DNA of 64,000 nucleotides from Reticulitermes speratus. Lineage: Eukaryota > Arthropoda > Insecta > Blattodea > Rhinotermitidae. Positions 1 through 10,387 of the stretch are shown here, one piece after another (positions within the stretch are counted from its first letter, which is position 1; each line of letters begins with the position of its first letter). Below the pieces are notes generated by a model that was given only the letters and a program-made list of their open reading frames with translations, searched no databases and was not told the DNA's origin. The position numbers were made by a program, and so were the translations under genes. The stretch lies in the NCBI GenBank assembly GCA_021186555.1, contig JAJKFL010000011.1:31731611-31795610 (forward strand), given 5' to 3'.

Positions 1-1258
1 TTTAATTTATTTATGCGTCATAAGTTACTACGATTGGTTGGGTGAACAGAAAGTTACTATTTTCAATATTCCGAAAAGATGGTGAATATGAACATTACTT
101 CTTTTGCGACGTGACGCCGTGATGTTTGGTACATAGGCTCCAGATTTCAGGAACAAGCTATATCGCTTTGAGAAACAAAGTCATTATTTGCAATGTGTTC
201 ATGCTCAGTCACAGAGAGGACGCCAAGCAAGTTGCTTTTGACAGCTTGAATAAAGACAAGCTGGACCAACAAATACAACTGTCCAAAACTGCCGTAGGAC
301 CAACACTCACGTACGGATCTGCAGTATCAGAAAAGTGCCCAAAGTTCTTAAAACTGCTACGAAGAATATGTAGCATAATACACAAGAGATTCTTTGAGAA
401 ATTTTGAGATTAAAAATTTCATGAATCATGTGTCCGAGTTTGAATCTTTACGGAGTTATTACCATTTAAAACTTAGAATAAAAGGCGAGGATTATTGAAA
501 AGATATGGAATAAAATAATAAACAAACACATTACCTGATAAATTTAACATCTAAATTTAACGTAATGAAAGACATTGCTTTTAATTTACACTGACCTGTG
601 CTTAAATAAATTTTCAGAGAATTCCGCCCTCAGCCGCAATGCATCTCGTCGCTCGGTTATGAGTAGCGCACGTGCAAGTTCAATTTGTTTATATCAGCTG
701 TCATTCAGTGACAGAAACAGCGCTTCTGCAAGGTCACGTAGCATGCACACACGGTCACAGAAATGTGTTCTCCAGAATTAAACAAACACCCATAGCACCA
801 TAACCAATGAAAAATAGGACCCATGTTGGTAGAAATATTTTTGATCCGAAGGTTTGGGAAATAATTTCCTAGAGTTATTTCCATTTCTCATGTATCACCC
901 TGTATATTGCGTTCTAGAGGCGGAGTTAGTGGGTTGCTACGAAGTAATGCTACATATCTACAAAATTACACGGTATAAATATGCCACAATCTCGTGATTT
1001 TGATAAAAGCTACTCACCGCTATGACACCTCATATCTTGCAATTTCAGTCCAGGCCATCTACTCATATCTTATTTCTCAAAATTGGTTTCATAAACCTTC
1101 CATTAACCCCTACATCTTCTTATTAATAAATTATCTTACAGCCCACCAGCAAACATTTGTTACGTATTTTTATCTGTATCATGCTGCTACGTACCCTTTC
1201 CATCTGACACTCTTTGTAAGAAAAAAGTTAATTGTAATTATGCAATTATTACTTGCAG
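1..1258. other. Upstream flank and probable intron of family member 1
   Basis: AT-rich sequence with no recognised gene. By analogy with the other family members, which have 1.4-1.9 kb first introns, the signal-peptide exon of member 1 should lie in or just before this stretch. I searched for a short ATG exon with a hydrophobic core ending at a GT donor and found none, so it is probably outside the window or lost. An open frame at 126-407 (93 codons) matches nothing I recognise. Confidence 0.4.
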
Positions 1259-2150
1259 GTCCCGAATGCTTCAGCCCACACCGACGAATATCGCACTGCC
1301 CACAATCAATGTGTTTGACCCCATAGGGTCCATAAATAGTTTCAACAATTTCATCGTCAACTTGTTTGGAGGATTGATTCAAGCTGGTCAAAATGCAATA
1401 TCGACGGTGGTAGAATCTAAGAAAGCAATTGCGTCACTGGTAGCGTCGGTTGTGGATTCGGCGACTAAGGAGGTAGAGACACTTGTCAACCAAGCTGCCG
1501 TCGATATATGGAAGGCGGTGAATAGCAGTGCTATTGGAACTGTAATACGGATTGAAGAGTGCAAGGTGAAAGGAGTTGAGACTGTTGCTGGCGACGCCTT
1601 TAAAACTGGTAAATACTTTTGTTGAAATTCAGTCACCTGCTCAATTAATTTGGTAATTATATGGATCCCGAAATTTGTTGTTGGGTTCACGAAATACCGC
1701 ACTTAGACATTCTGCTGAAAGAGCTGAACCCAACACATAACTTCGCATTACAAAACTCTAACATCCAATTTGATATTTCTATTATTCTTTGATTAAGATT
1801 ATGACTCCCGCGTGATTACCAGGATAGTGGTTTCTATACGTTCCACTCATTACAATACGTGCTACGTGCCCATCCCTTCTCAGACTCCTTCATGAAATCT
1901 AATAATATTAGACGAAGAACGTTGTGTTTAACAAACGTAACCTAAGGTGTCGTATCTTAACACAGGTTAGTTTAAATTTACGTGCCTTGAAGATCCAAGT
2001 CTTCTGGGATGTTAGAATTTGTCACAGAGTTTATCCTCCGAAACGTCGGGATCTATCAGTGTAACATCCCAGAAGCATTTAGTCTTCATCAGCAGATCTT
2101 GCTACTTATTGCTCTTAGCACCAAATGTCATCCCCAGAACATTTTCCAAA

Positions 2151-2425
2151 TCGTGGCGCAGTTGGTTGAGGCACTGCGCTACAGGCCGGAAAGTCGCGGG
2201 TTCGATTTCCGATGGTGTCATTGTAATTTTTCATTGATATAAACTTTCCGGCCGCACTAAGGCCCTGGGGTCGATTCAGCCTCTACCAGGAATATTTCCT
2301 GGGGGTTAAGGTGGCCGGTGCGTAGGGCTGACAACCTTACCACATTCATGTACCGAATGTCTTGAAATAATCTGGGAGCCTCAACCACTTGGAACCCTCA
2401 GGGTCTGTCCAGGGATAACGTTCTG
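2151..2425 (+). repeat. SINE-A copy (tRNA-derived), in the intron of member 1
   Basis: It begins with an A-box-like GTGGCGCAGTTGGTTGAG and a B-box-like GGGTTCGATTTCC at about 2199-2210, the pol III promoter layout of tRNA-derived SINEs. The body matches copies at 8652, 9662, 13616 and 19991. It sits in the intron in sense orientation. Confidence 0.8.
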
Positions 2426-2713
2426 TCTCTATCGTGACTGTACTTGTCTGCATCTTAGAATCACACTACAGGGAGTTACAGAAAAGAGTAATCTTTACAG
2501 TCAATGACATGACAAACTCAAATAAAAAATACAGTTGTTACATTAAGGTTCCCTGGATTTTGACACCGTGCATTCTGGTAGGAGATTGTCAACGTTTCCG
2601 AGGACCATAAAACCATCATATTCAGGAAAGAAAGTAAGCAGATTACTCCGAAACGTCGTTACTCATCTACCAGGTTGCACGATGCCATAATGCGGAATAC
2701 TAATCTTAGTTTA

Positions 2714-2845
2714 TCACTAATATTTATTAGGACTTTTTCAGTTGTCATAACACAACACCACACAATAATTTAGAAACTATCCGCTTCCTTCTTCAGGTGG
2801 TGCAGTGTTGTAGTCATGCAAAAAGTCCTAATCAATATTAGTGAC
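2714..2845. mobile_element. Foldback element with inverted arms (MITE-like)
   Basis: The arm near 2716-2742 (CACTAATATTTATTAGGACT...) is inverted near 2817-2842 (...AGTCCTAATCAATATTAGTG), enclosing about 75 bp. It has no coding capacity. The pattern suits a small non-autonomous DNA transposon or a foldback; the family is not assigned. Confidence 0.5.
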
Positions 2846-2933
2846 AGAACTTACGTCAAACCGTTGTCAGAAATGTATATGCTTCAGCCAGTATTAGGGT
2901 GTGCCGTCATAAGAATGAAAAGTTTTTATATAC

Positions 2934-3174
2934 AAACGAGTTTATCACCAACAAATTGCGTTTATTTCAGGCTTACGCCGCGTGTTGATAAAATCTGTGG
3001 TCTTCTGGGTCTTCCTCTTGGAATCTTGACCCGCGAAGATGGGACCGATACGCTGTCCCGAAACGTCGGTAAATAATTACCACACGACGCCGTGTAATTA
3101 CCCAGAAGACCACGGATTTCAACAAAATGCGTTAATTCCAAAATTAGTGCTATCTGTTGGCGATAAACTCGTTT
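2934..3174. mobile_element. Penelope-like terminal-repeat foldback
   Basis: An inverted structure: AAACGAGTTTATC at the left is matched by GATAAACTCGTTT at the right, and TGGTCTTCTGGGT by ACCCAGAAGACCA. The loop holds GGGAC...GTCCCGAAACGTC. The same module recurs at 27785, 29460, 35940, 46083 and 56283. At 27785-29585 two copies flank a Penelope-type endonuclease remnant, so this is probably a solo terminal-repeat derivative. Confidence 0.5.
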
Positions 3175-3992
3175 ATGTTTATCAGTTACACGGAATATAT
3201 ACACTATTAAATTTGTAAATGACAAACAGGCAAAAACTACCCACAACCTCAAAAACACCAAAGACAAATACTTGGAATTAATGCATTTTCTTGGTCGTTA
3301 ACTTGTTTATGTGTACAAATTGCACGGAAGATGTACGATATTAAATAGGAACAATTTTTTTTTCTTATGATTTCAGCTCAGAATGTCGTTGCCTGCGCCA
3401 CTGATCAAGCCAATGCGATACTCAGCCCAGCCTTTGACCTCTTGAATCAAAGTCAGAGGGGTCTGGCCTTGGGAGCTCAAATCTACGCCAACCTGACCAA
3501 TGAGTGTTTCCCAGGAGGACTTGAAAATATCAACGTCTTAAACTTCCTTCCAGCTTTGTTGTGCGCTGGAGGTAAATCGGCAACATCGTCACTACTGTGA
3601 CTGACGTCATCACAGCCATCACTACTGACATTCAAAACTTCCAAACAAGCGTCGCCAACACACGGAACGCCCTCGTTCGTTGCCCCAGGGAGGCACTGGC
3701 AGACTTCGTAATTGGAATTGGCAAAACTGTAAACGCTTCTGCCTACTGTGCTTTAGGCACAATCGCATAAGCAGTGCCTACAGATGTAACTGCAGTAGCT
3801 AAAACAGTTGCCAATCCTTAATCCTTGAATTCATAGAATAATCGTTATGCATATCGATTTCCCACATCGATGAGCCATTTTTTGCCCGAAAACAGTCAAA
3901 ACTGCATTATACAAACAAGGTATAAAACTCACACTTGTAACATACTGTTTCAAATAACTCAATGTAAAACTGGACTTAAACTGCGACCTAGA

Positions 3993-4078
3993 TATACAGG
4001 GCATACACAAAAGAATGGTGCGGTTTCAATTGAATTGGAAAATGAAACCGCACCATTCTTTTGTGTATGCCCTGTATA
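3993..4078. mobile_element. Perfect 36-bp inverted repeat (mariner-like MITE remnant)
   Basis: Arms at 3993-4028 and 4043-4078 are perfect reverse complements over 36 bp with a 14-bp spacer. The outer ends read TATACAGGG / CCCTGTATA, like Tc1/mariner inverted termini at a TA target. Perfect arms suggest recent insertion or loss of an internal segment. Confidence 0.6.
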
Positions 4079-4084
4079 TAGGTA

Positions 4085-5400
4085 ACCATATTTATACTAC
4101 CATCTACAGTTAGATATTCTTGTAAAGGCAACCGCCTTACAAGCCACGAGCATAGAAGCATTTTTAATCATATCCAGAATTAAATACAGGCACTCGTCCA
4201 ACTAGAAATTTAAAACACTGCTTTCTGTATTAAGAAAAATATATCACATACAGCCTACATTACAAATATTATTTCAGTAATTCAATTGATATATATTCCG
4301 AGAACCCTAGCAACATCATAAATTATTCTGTAGGGGGAAAAAACATGGAGATAAAAAAACTCTGAAAAATGTGTCATAGTTAGACACTTCTGTGTTATAG
4401 AAAGGTGATAGGTTGAAGGCGTAATGCCATAGAATGTCACGGTTTTCAGAGAGATGTTTTGACGAATCGGGTTGAATAAAAGAAACAAAAAAATGCAGTA
4501 TCAGTAGTAAAATGCCATTTAAGTATACGTTCTTTTCTTTAAAAATTACATCTACTACGTGGTCTTCCTGGCATGCAGTACATTCCTGTAATTGTAATCG
4601 GAAATTAACCGTAACTTCACAGCAGACGTTTATCAGTGGCTCTCACTTCAACCCTGACCGTCCCTTTCGTCCCTTAACGTGATGATATTCAGAACTGCAC
4701 TGTAACTAACGTGCCGCAACGTCGGTGACAAGTTGTGTGCCTTTGTGCAGTTGTGTTGTTTCCCGATCACGATGACAGGACTGTACTGCGTGCCAGCGAG
4801 ACCAATCAAGAGATGTAATTTTTAATGTAATTTGTACTAAGGGAAAGATATGCAAAGTGAAGGCAAATAATATTTACCATTTCGAAAATTTATTGTAATA
4901 TATTCAGGAAAGTTGTATCATATAGAATTTCAGAAATTAAAAGATACATATTCGAAACACTGACAGCTGTAATTTTACTTCCGAATTCGATTGTTTTAGC
5001 TTATCCGATTAATTAAACATAAACTTCCGAAACTGGAAAATAGTCTATGTTCATTGTGTATTTAGTTCGAATTGACGTCTGTGAAACATGTAATACTATT
5101 ACAGATGTGTAATACAAGTATTTTGGAAATAAATGCAGCGACATGATTCTTAACTAATTCAACATTACAGGATATTCTTTGCATAAAGACTGTTACATAA
5201 CTAGTCAAAACATTTCTTGATTTTATTCAAACAAAAAATTAATCGCTTATTATGAAAATCTGGCCTACTCATCTAGAACACTACTCTAAATATTCTACAC
5301 TGCCTCTGCTACAAACGAAAGGTAGCAACATTAAAACAGACCTATACAATTTCCTTGTTAATCCATTTCAGTGACAGTTAATTTAAAATAAAGAGTAGTC
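4085..5400. other. Intergenic AT-rich stretch
   Basis: I see no convincing exon, family member or recognisable repeat here. The short open frames have no cysteine frame, signal peptide or splice context. Confidence 0.5.
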
Positions 5401-5401
5401 T

Positions 5402-5560
5402 TTGTCCACGCCATGAAGGGATACAGGGGGCATACAAGCGCAGCTCCATTCATTCTTAACCTCGGCATTAGATGCATTGAGTACTCAGCTTCACGCCCCG
5501 GCTGCTTTACCCCAGGAGAAAGAGCCCACTGTATCCGTTGAATAGGATTCGACATAACTG
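5402..5560 (-). repeat. SINE-D fragment
   Basis: Partial minus-strand copy of the family found whole at 7108 and 12768. It shares the TGTCCACGCCATGAAGG end and the CACGCCCCGGCTGC block. The tRNA-like head is missing. Confidence 0.5.
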
Positions 5561-5924
5561 CATGTTGTTTTATAAAGTATTGGTCGGGGAATGATTTGGT
5601 ACGCGTCTTTGACATGGACCACAGAAGAAGATGTGTTACTAGGTAAGATTTCAAACATAACGAACGAAATAACTAACCAATACCACACGAAGAAAGTCTT
5701 TCTTAAGAACCCGATATTCTCTCGGCTCTTGAGAAAGTTTCCCGCTTCCTGTAGAATCTGAATGGTCATTATCGTGTTCACAAAAGCCCGTCACGAATTC
5801 GTATCCTGGGCCAGAGAAAAACAGTCCACACCTACACATTTTTTCTTTTATTCCTTTTAAAAATATCCATTCACCTAGTCTTCACACATTTCCTCTAATT
5901 TTTCCAACCAAAGACCTGTACTTA

Positions 5925-6540
5925 ACTAACTAACTCCATGCAGCAGAGTCCTTCCTGAGAAGCTAAAAGTTCCTCAGCTAGTCAAGAAATTCCCCGCATT
6001 TATGGAACCACAAGGTTCATTACCGCCTTCACAAGAGCCCGCCACCTCTCCCTATCCTGAGTCATATCAATCCAGTCCATGTTCCCATCCAAATTATTAA
6101 AACTTCATTATAGTATTATCCTCCCATCTAATCCTAGGTCTTCCAAGTGGTCTCTTTCCCTCAGGTCTCCCCACCAAATCCTGTATGCACCTCTCTTGTA
6201 TCCCACATGTGACACATGCCCCACCCACTTCACTCTTCTCGATTTGATCACCCGAATAATATTTGGTGAGGAGTACAGATCATAAAAGTCTTCTCCACTC
6301 CCTGTTACCTCATTCCTCTTAGGCCCAATATCCTCCTCAGCACCCTATTCTCGAAAACCCGCAGCCTATGTTTCTCTCTCAATGTGAGAGACCAAGTTTC
6401 ACACCCATACAAAGCAACAGGCAAAATTATAGTTCTGTATATCTTAATCTTTATACTTTTGGATAACAAAGTGGAAGACAAAAGATTCTCTACCGAAGGA
6501 AGACAAAGACTTGTTTAAATTTCTAATGTTCCCAAGCGGT
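5925..6540 (-). mobile_element. LINE 3'-end fragment (decayed)
   Basis: The minus strand resembles the C-terminal tail common to insect non-LTR retrotransposons (the R-M-R-W-A-x-H-V-A-R-M-G type motif), broken by many stops. Sister fragments lie at 12015-12150, 22025, 22590, 30105, 37850, 48000 and 58150. No open frame remains. Confidence 0.5.
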
Positions 6541-7107
6541 CTACATGGTTTTCCCATCTTTTCTACCTTGATTTTGTCGTTGTAATAACATTTGGTGCAC
6601 AATAAACATTATAAACCCTTCATTGTTGTATTCTCCACCCCATCTGGTTTCCTCCTGCGTAGGCGTATATACCGTACTGAGCATTACGTTCCAGAACCCT
6701 CGTGTGAGATTTAAGGTCCTCACAGCCTTGTTGCTGAAGATCCAAGTCTTCAGTGAAGTGACGGTGTGTCATTGGGTCTGTAGGTTCCGAGATTACGACG
6801 GATCCATAGTTCTTTCTTTTTCGGGGTCAAATAATCCAAGAAGTAAAACTGCTCCTATTGGACTGCTTGACTCTGAAGATAAAGGCCGTACTACAAAATG
6901 GCAGAAACTACACACCCGACAAAATGGCGGCGTGTAACGGAAGACGTACATATTCACCCTTATGTGAAATCAAAGCTCGAAGGAAATGTACGGAAATAAA
7001 AAATAATGAAAGCAATAAAGTGATTGGACAAAGAGATATACAAGCACACTGAGGGGGAAAAAATGTGCTTGAAAATTTATTTTCGTCAGCATAAATAGAA
7101 ACCGGTA

Positions 7108-7365
7108 TACCGTAGTGGGTATAGCGAACAGACTACGGACTGGACGATCGGGGAGTCGAATCCCGGTTGGTCTAACAGATTTGTGTCTTCTTCCCCACCT
7201 AGCCCCCTATTTTATGAGTACCGGGGGTTTATCCCAGAGGTAAGTCGACCAGGACGTGACGTTGACCACTCACCTCCCTCTAGCGCCGAGGCTAAGAATG
7301 AGTGGAGCTATACCTCTACTCCCCTTATATGCCACCACGGCGTGGACAGGAACAACTGTATGTTT
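7108..7365 (+). repeat. SINE-D copy (tRNA-derived)
   Basis: The head GTGGGTATAGCGAACAGACT followed by GGGGAGTCGAATCCCGG supplies A- and B-box-like sequences. The body has the ACCGGGGGTTTATCC and CCTCTAGCGCCGAGGCTAAG blocks shared with 12768-13040. Confidence 0.65.
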
Positions 7366-8651
7366 TTACCTATATTCCTTTCCTCATTAGCATTACAAAT
7401 AATAGCTAACATATTTTTCGTGGCTGCGTGTGAACACGTGTATGGAAACTTTATGACATAACACACATTTGTAGCTCGAATGACGTTCGTTTCTGCTGAC
7501 ATTAATCCTCACTAAATATCAACACAGTTGGCGTCTGACGTCATAAACAATTATCTTTACACTTGTGAAACACATACATAATGTTATATACTTATTGTTA
7601 TGAAATGTTTTGAAATACATATTTGTGCGCATATTACTAACGGGATATAAGTTTCGGGCAGGAAATTTCGGCGTCTAATTCCCTCACTAGACCTTCATCT
7701 GCCCTCAGTTAACACAGTTATTTATTTGTACACCTCAGCAATACGTTTCTGCCACAGTTACACCAACACAGCTGCACTCTTATATACACATTATTACAGG
7801 TGATATAAACTTTACATTGTATTTACCGTGCATCTTATGACAACTTGTTTATTGCACACCAACTTATGCACATTAACTTATAATAATTCAATTAAATTAA
7901 ATTCAATTCAATTCAATTCAATTCTGGTTTATTAATGTGCCGAGTCAACAGCCAGATGGCCAATTACAGAAACAGCACAACATACAAACACAAATAACAA
8001 TGGACAAGGAACGGACAAAATAAACAAACACAACAAAACAAATAAATAAGCACACAACGACTTATTGAAAGAATTAATAAGAACACCTTAAAATAATGTA
8101 ATAGAATATTACATCAGACTAAGTGTAACAAATTCTCTTCTGAAAATATCCATATTAGAAGAGAATGTTTTTAGAAGAGAATTTGTTACACTCAGTCTGA
8201 TTTAATATTCTATTACATTTTATAATAATAATAATAATAATATAATAATAATATGATCACTATACGTCAAATTAAATGATACACCCAACGGAATGCAAGA
8301 CCAGTCTGCCAATAATTTAAATAAATCTTGTCATGTAATTATTTTAACAATTTTAACACCTTTTTAACAATATTTTTATTATTACACAATATTGTATGAA
8401 GTTTGACATTAACTGACTGCCATTGACGTATCACATTTTATAAGGATGTAACGACGCATTTATGATTGTACGGTCTATGCTAGTAAACTCTACGACCCCC
8501 TGAGGATGGCGTTTTGAGACGCCGAAATACGTATAGGGGCAAAATATAATTATTAATATTATAAATTAATGTGCATAAAGTGGTGTGAAAATAAACAACT
8601 TTAGGTGATATAAACATTTGACACCAACAAATGCCCTATTAGAAGTACAGC
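7366..8651. repeat. AT-rich intergenic DNA with simple repeats and an inverted repeat
   Basis: It contains an AATTC-type pentamer run at about 7886-7925. A long imperfect inverted repeat spans about 8096-8219, with arms around AAGTGTAACAAATTCTC and GAGAATTTGTTACACT. A (TAA)n run lies at about 8221-8256, and a hammerhead-like core at 8500-8531. No gene is seen. Confidence 0.55.
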
Positions 8652-8918
8652 AACCCCTGGACAGGCCCTGAGGTTTCCAGGTGGCTGAACTTACCAGATT
8701 TCAAGACGATGGGCACATGAAGGTGATAAAGTTGACAGTCCTACGCACCGGCCGCCTTTACCACCCCAGGAAATATTCCTGGACTGAGTCGACCCGAGAA
8801 ACATAGTGCGGCCGGAAGGATAAAGTCTAATGTAAAATTCCAATGAACCCATCGGGAATCGAACCCGTGACCTTCCGGCTTGTAGTGCAGTGCCTCAACC
8901 AACTGTGCCACCTCATAT
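8652..8918 (-). repeat. SINE-A copy
   Basis: Minus-strand copy of the element at 2151. The tRNA-like head is at the right end (reverse complement of GGGAATCGAACCCGTG and CAACCAACTGTGCCACC). The tail at the left carries the GGACAGGCCCTGAGG block. Confidence 0.75.
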
Positions 8919-9031
8919 TACCTTATTCACTACATACCATTTCTGGACCCTCTTCTAAACCACATGAACCCAACTCATACTCCCACCATATTCATAAACG
9001 TTCATTCTTAGCCTGCTTATTATACATTACC

Positions 9032-9071
9032 TTACAGTGTGTGTGTGTGTGTGTTGTGTGTTGTGTGTGCC
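9032..9071. repeat. (GT)n microsatellite
   Basis: A run of GTGTGT with interruptions within an otherwise plain intergenic stretch. Confidence 0.8.
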
Positions 9072-9661
9072 TATGTTCTCCCTTTTCAAGTTTTGAACCT
9101 AATGACCGATTTTCACCAAACTGTATAAAGGTTAAGCCACGTAATTTTTAATTTCCCTCAATCAGTAACAACAACATGGCAGACGTGCGTAGCTGTGAGT
9201 TCGGGGCGGCACTAGCGCAACTTATTTTAGGGTCATGGCAAAATAAAGTGTGGTAAATAAATCTTGACATAGAAATAAATCACTTTAATGTAGTTTTTGG
9301 ACAGCGTAAGACAGCTTGGTGACAGCGTGAAAGTTATTCCAGTTTCAGTAACACTGTGACACATAATGAGTATGACGCGTGTCTTAGGGAGAGAGATCAT
9401 ACGAATAGTTACACATTACGTATTAAACACCGTTTGTAAGTCAACAATCACAAAGTCGGAGTCGGTGCAACGCATTAGGCCAACATCCCACGAATTTAAA
9501 ATTTCACGACTAAAATATATTTAAGCAGTAAGTTCTTGACAGAAATAAAATAAAACAATTGTAACACTAATAGTGTCACATGATCACATATCTATATAGT
9601 AGAAAAGACAGTCGTTTGATTTTATATACTAGTAAAGTAAATATTATTGGTAAAGGTAAAG

Positions 9662-9949
9662 GTATCCCATTACAGGCCTGGACAGGCCCTTAGGGTACCA
9701 GGAGGTTGAGGCTCCCAGACAATCGGCACATGAAGGTGGTAAGGTTGTCAGCCCTACGAACCGGCCGCCTTTACCCCCAGGAAATACTCCTGGTACTCAT
9801 TTCTGTTAGAGGCTGAGTCGACCCCAGGTCCATAGTGCGACCGAAAGGATTATGTCAGTGAAAAATTCCAATGACACCATCGGGAATCGAACCCGCGGCC
9901 TTCCGGCTTGTAGCGCAGTGCCTCAACCAACTGCGCCACCGCGTGCCCC
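9662..9949 (-). repeat. SINE-A copy
   Basis: Nearly full-length minus-strand SINE-A. The reverse-complement B box ATCGGGAATCGAACCC and A box CAACCAACTGCGCCACC are at its right end. Confidence 0.8.
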
Positions 9950-10322
9950 AGTAAATATTATTACTGGCAACTATTTTTAATATTATCCTCCAATCTAAGC
10001 CTCGATCTTGTAACTCGTCTCTTCGACTCAGGCTTTTTACACCGTTGGCAAAACTGATATTTTTAACTATATTACCTTCCTTCTTTTTCCCTAATTTCTT
10101 TCCCTGCTTTCCTTCGTCTCCCACTCTTCTTCCTTCTTGAATAACTTTCGACAATAACAATGTAAGAAGGAAAGGAGGAATTTAATTCATTCACTGCAAT
10201 CATGATCATGAATTAAGCCTTTTAATTAATTAAATATTCATTATTGTGATGCCGCACGCGGGAACGTGTCGAAGCAAGTGTCCGTGTTAACGCATGGGCC
10301 AGGTTCGTTAGCGAGTCCTTCA

Positions 10323-10328
10323 TATAAA
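10323..10328 (+). promoter_or_regulatory. TATA box of family member 2
   Basis: TATAAA lies 65 nt upstream of the ATG at 10388, giving an expected start site near 10355 and a 5' UTR of about 30 nt. TATA-to-ATG spacing is similar in the other members (61-72 nt). Confidence 0.65.
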
Positions 10329-10387
10329 CCGCCAAACTCTTCCGCAAACAGACAGAATTCTGCGTGTGAAAAGGGCTAATTATCAGC

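Larger units (their letters stand above)
1259..3770 (+). pseudogene. Family member 1: secreted six-cysteine helical protein, 5' partial and frameshifted
   Basis: Two exons are visible. Exon 2 is 1259-1608: the acceptor ends in CTTGCAG and the donor is GTAAAT, ending in phase 1. Exon 3 is 3377-3770: acceptor GATTTCAG, stop TAA at 3768-3770. The split codon joins the exons, and the cysteine at the end of exon 2 is exactly 22 residues before the first of exon 3. Exon 3 continues after a frame change near 3575. Assuming one missing base there, the fourth and fifth cysteines fall 40 residues apart and the last two 22 apart, exactly as in members 2 and 3. In exon 2 the phase-0 reading begins V-P-N-A-S-A like a signal-peptide end but hits a stop, while the long open frame is shifted by one; an extra base or a different exon 1 phase would explain this. 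N-glycosylation sites N-S-S, N-L-T and N-A-S are present. It is a decayed copy or a live gene with two consensus errors. The function is unknown. Confidence 0.6.

Noticed and set aside
126..407. A 93-codon open frame near the left edge
   Set aside because: No signal peptide, family cysteine frame, splice context or recognisable domain; possibly a retroelement scrap, but not supported.
2155..2215. Possible tRNA gene from A- and B-box sequences
   Set aside because: The B box is followed by a SINE body, not by a matching acceptor stem, and the same unit is dispersed through the window. The same reasoning applies to all tRNA-like heads listed as SINEs.
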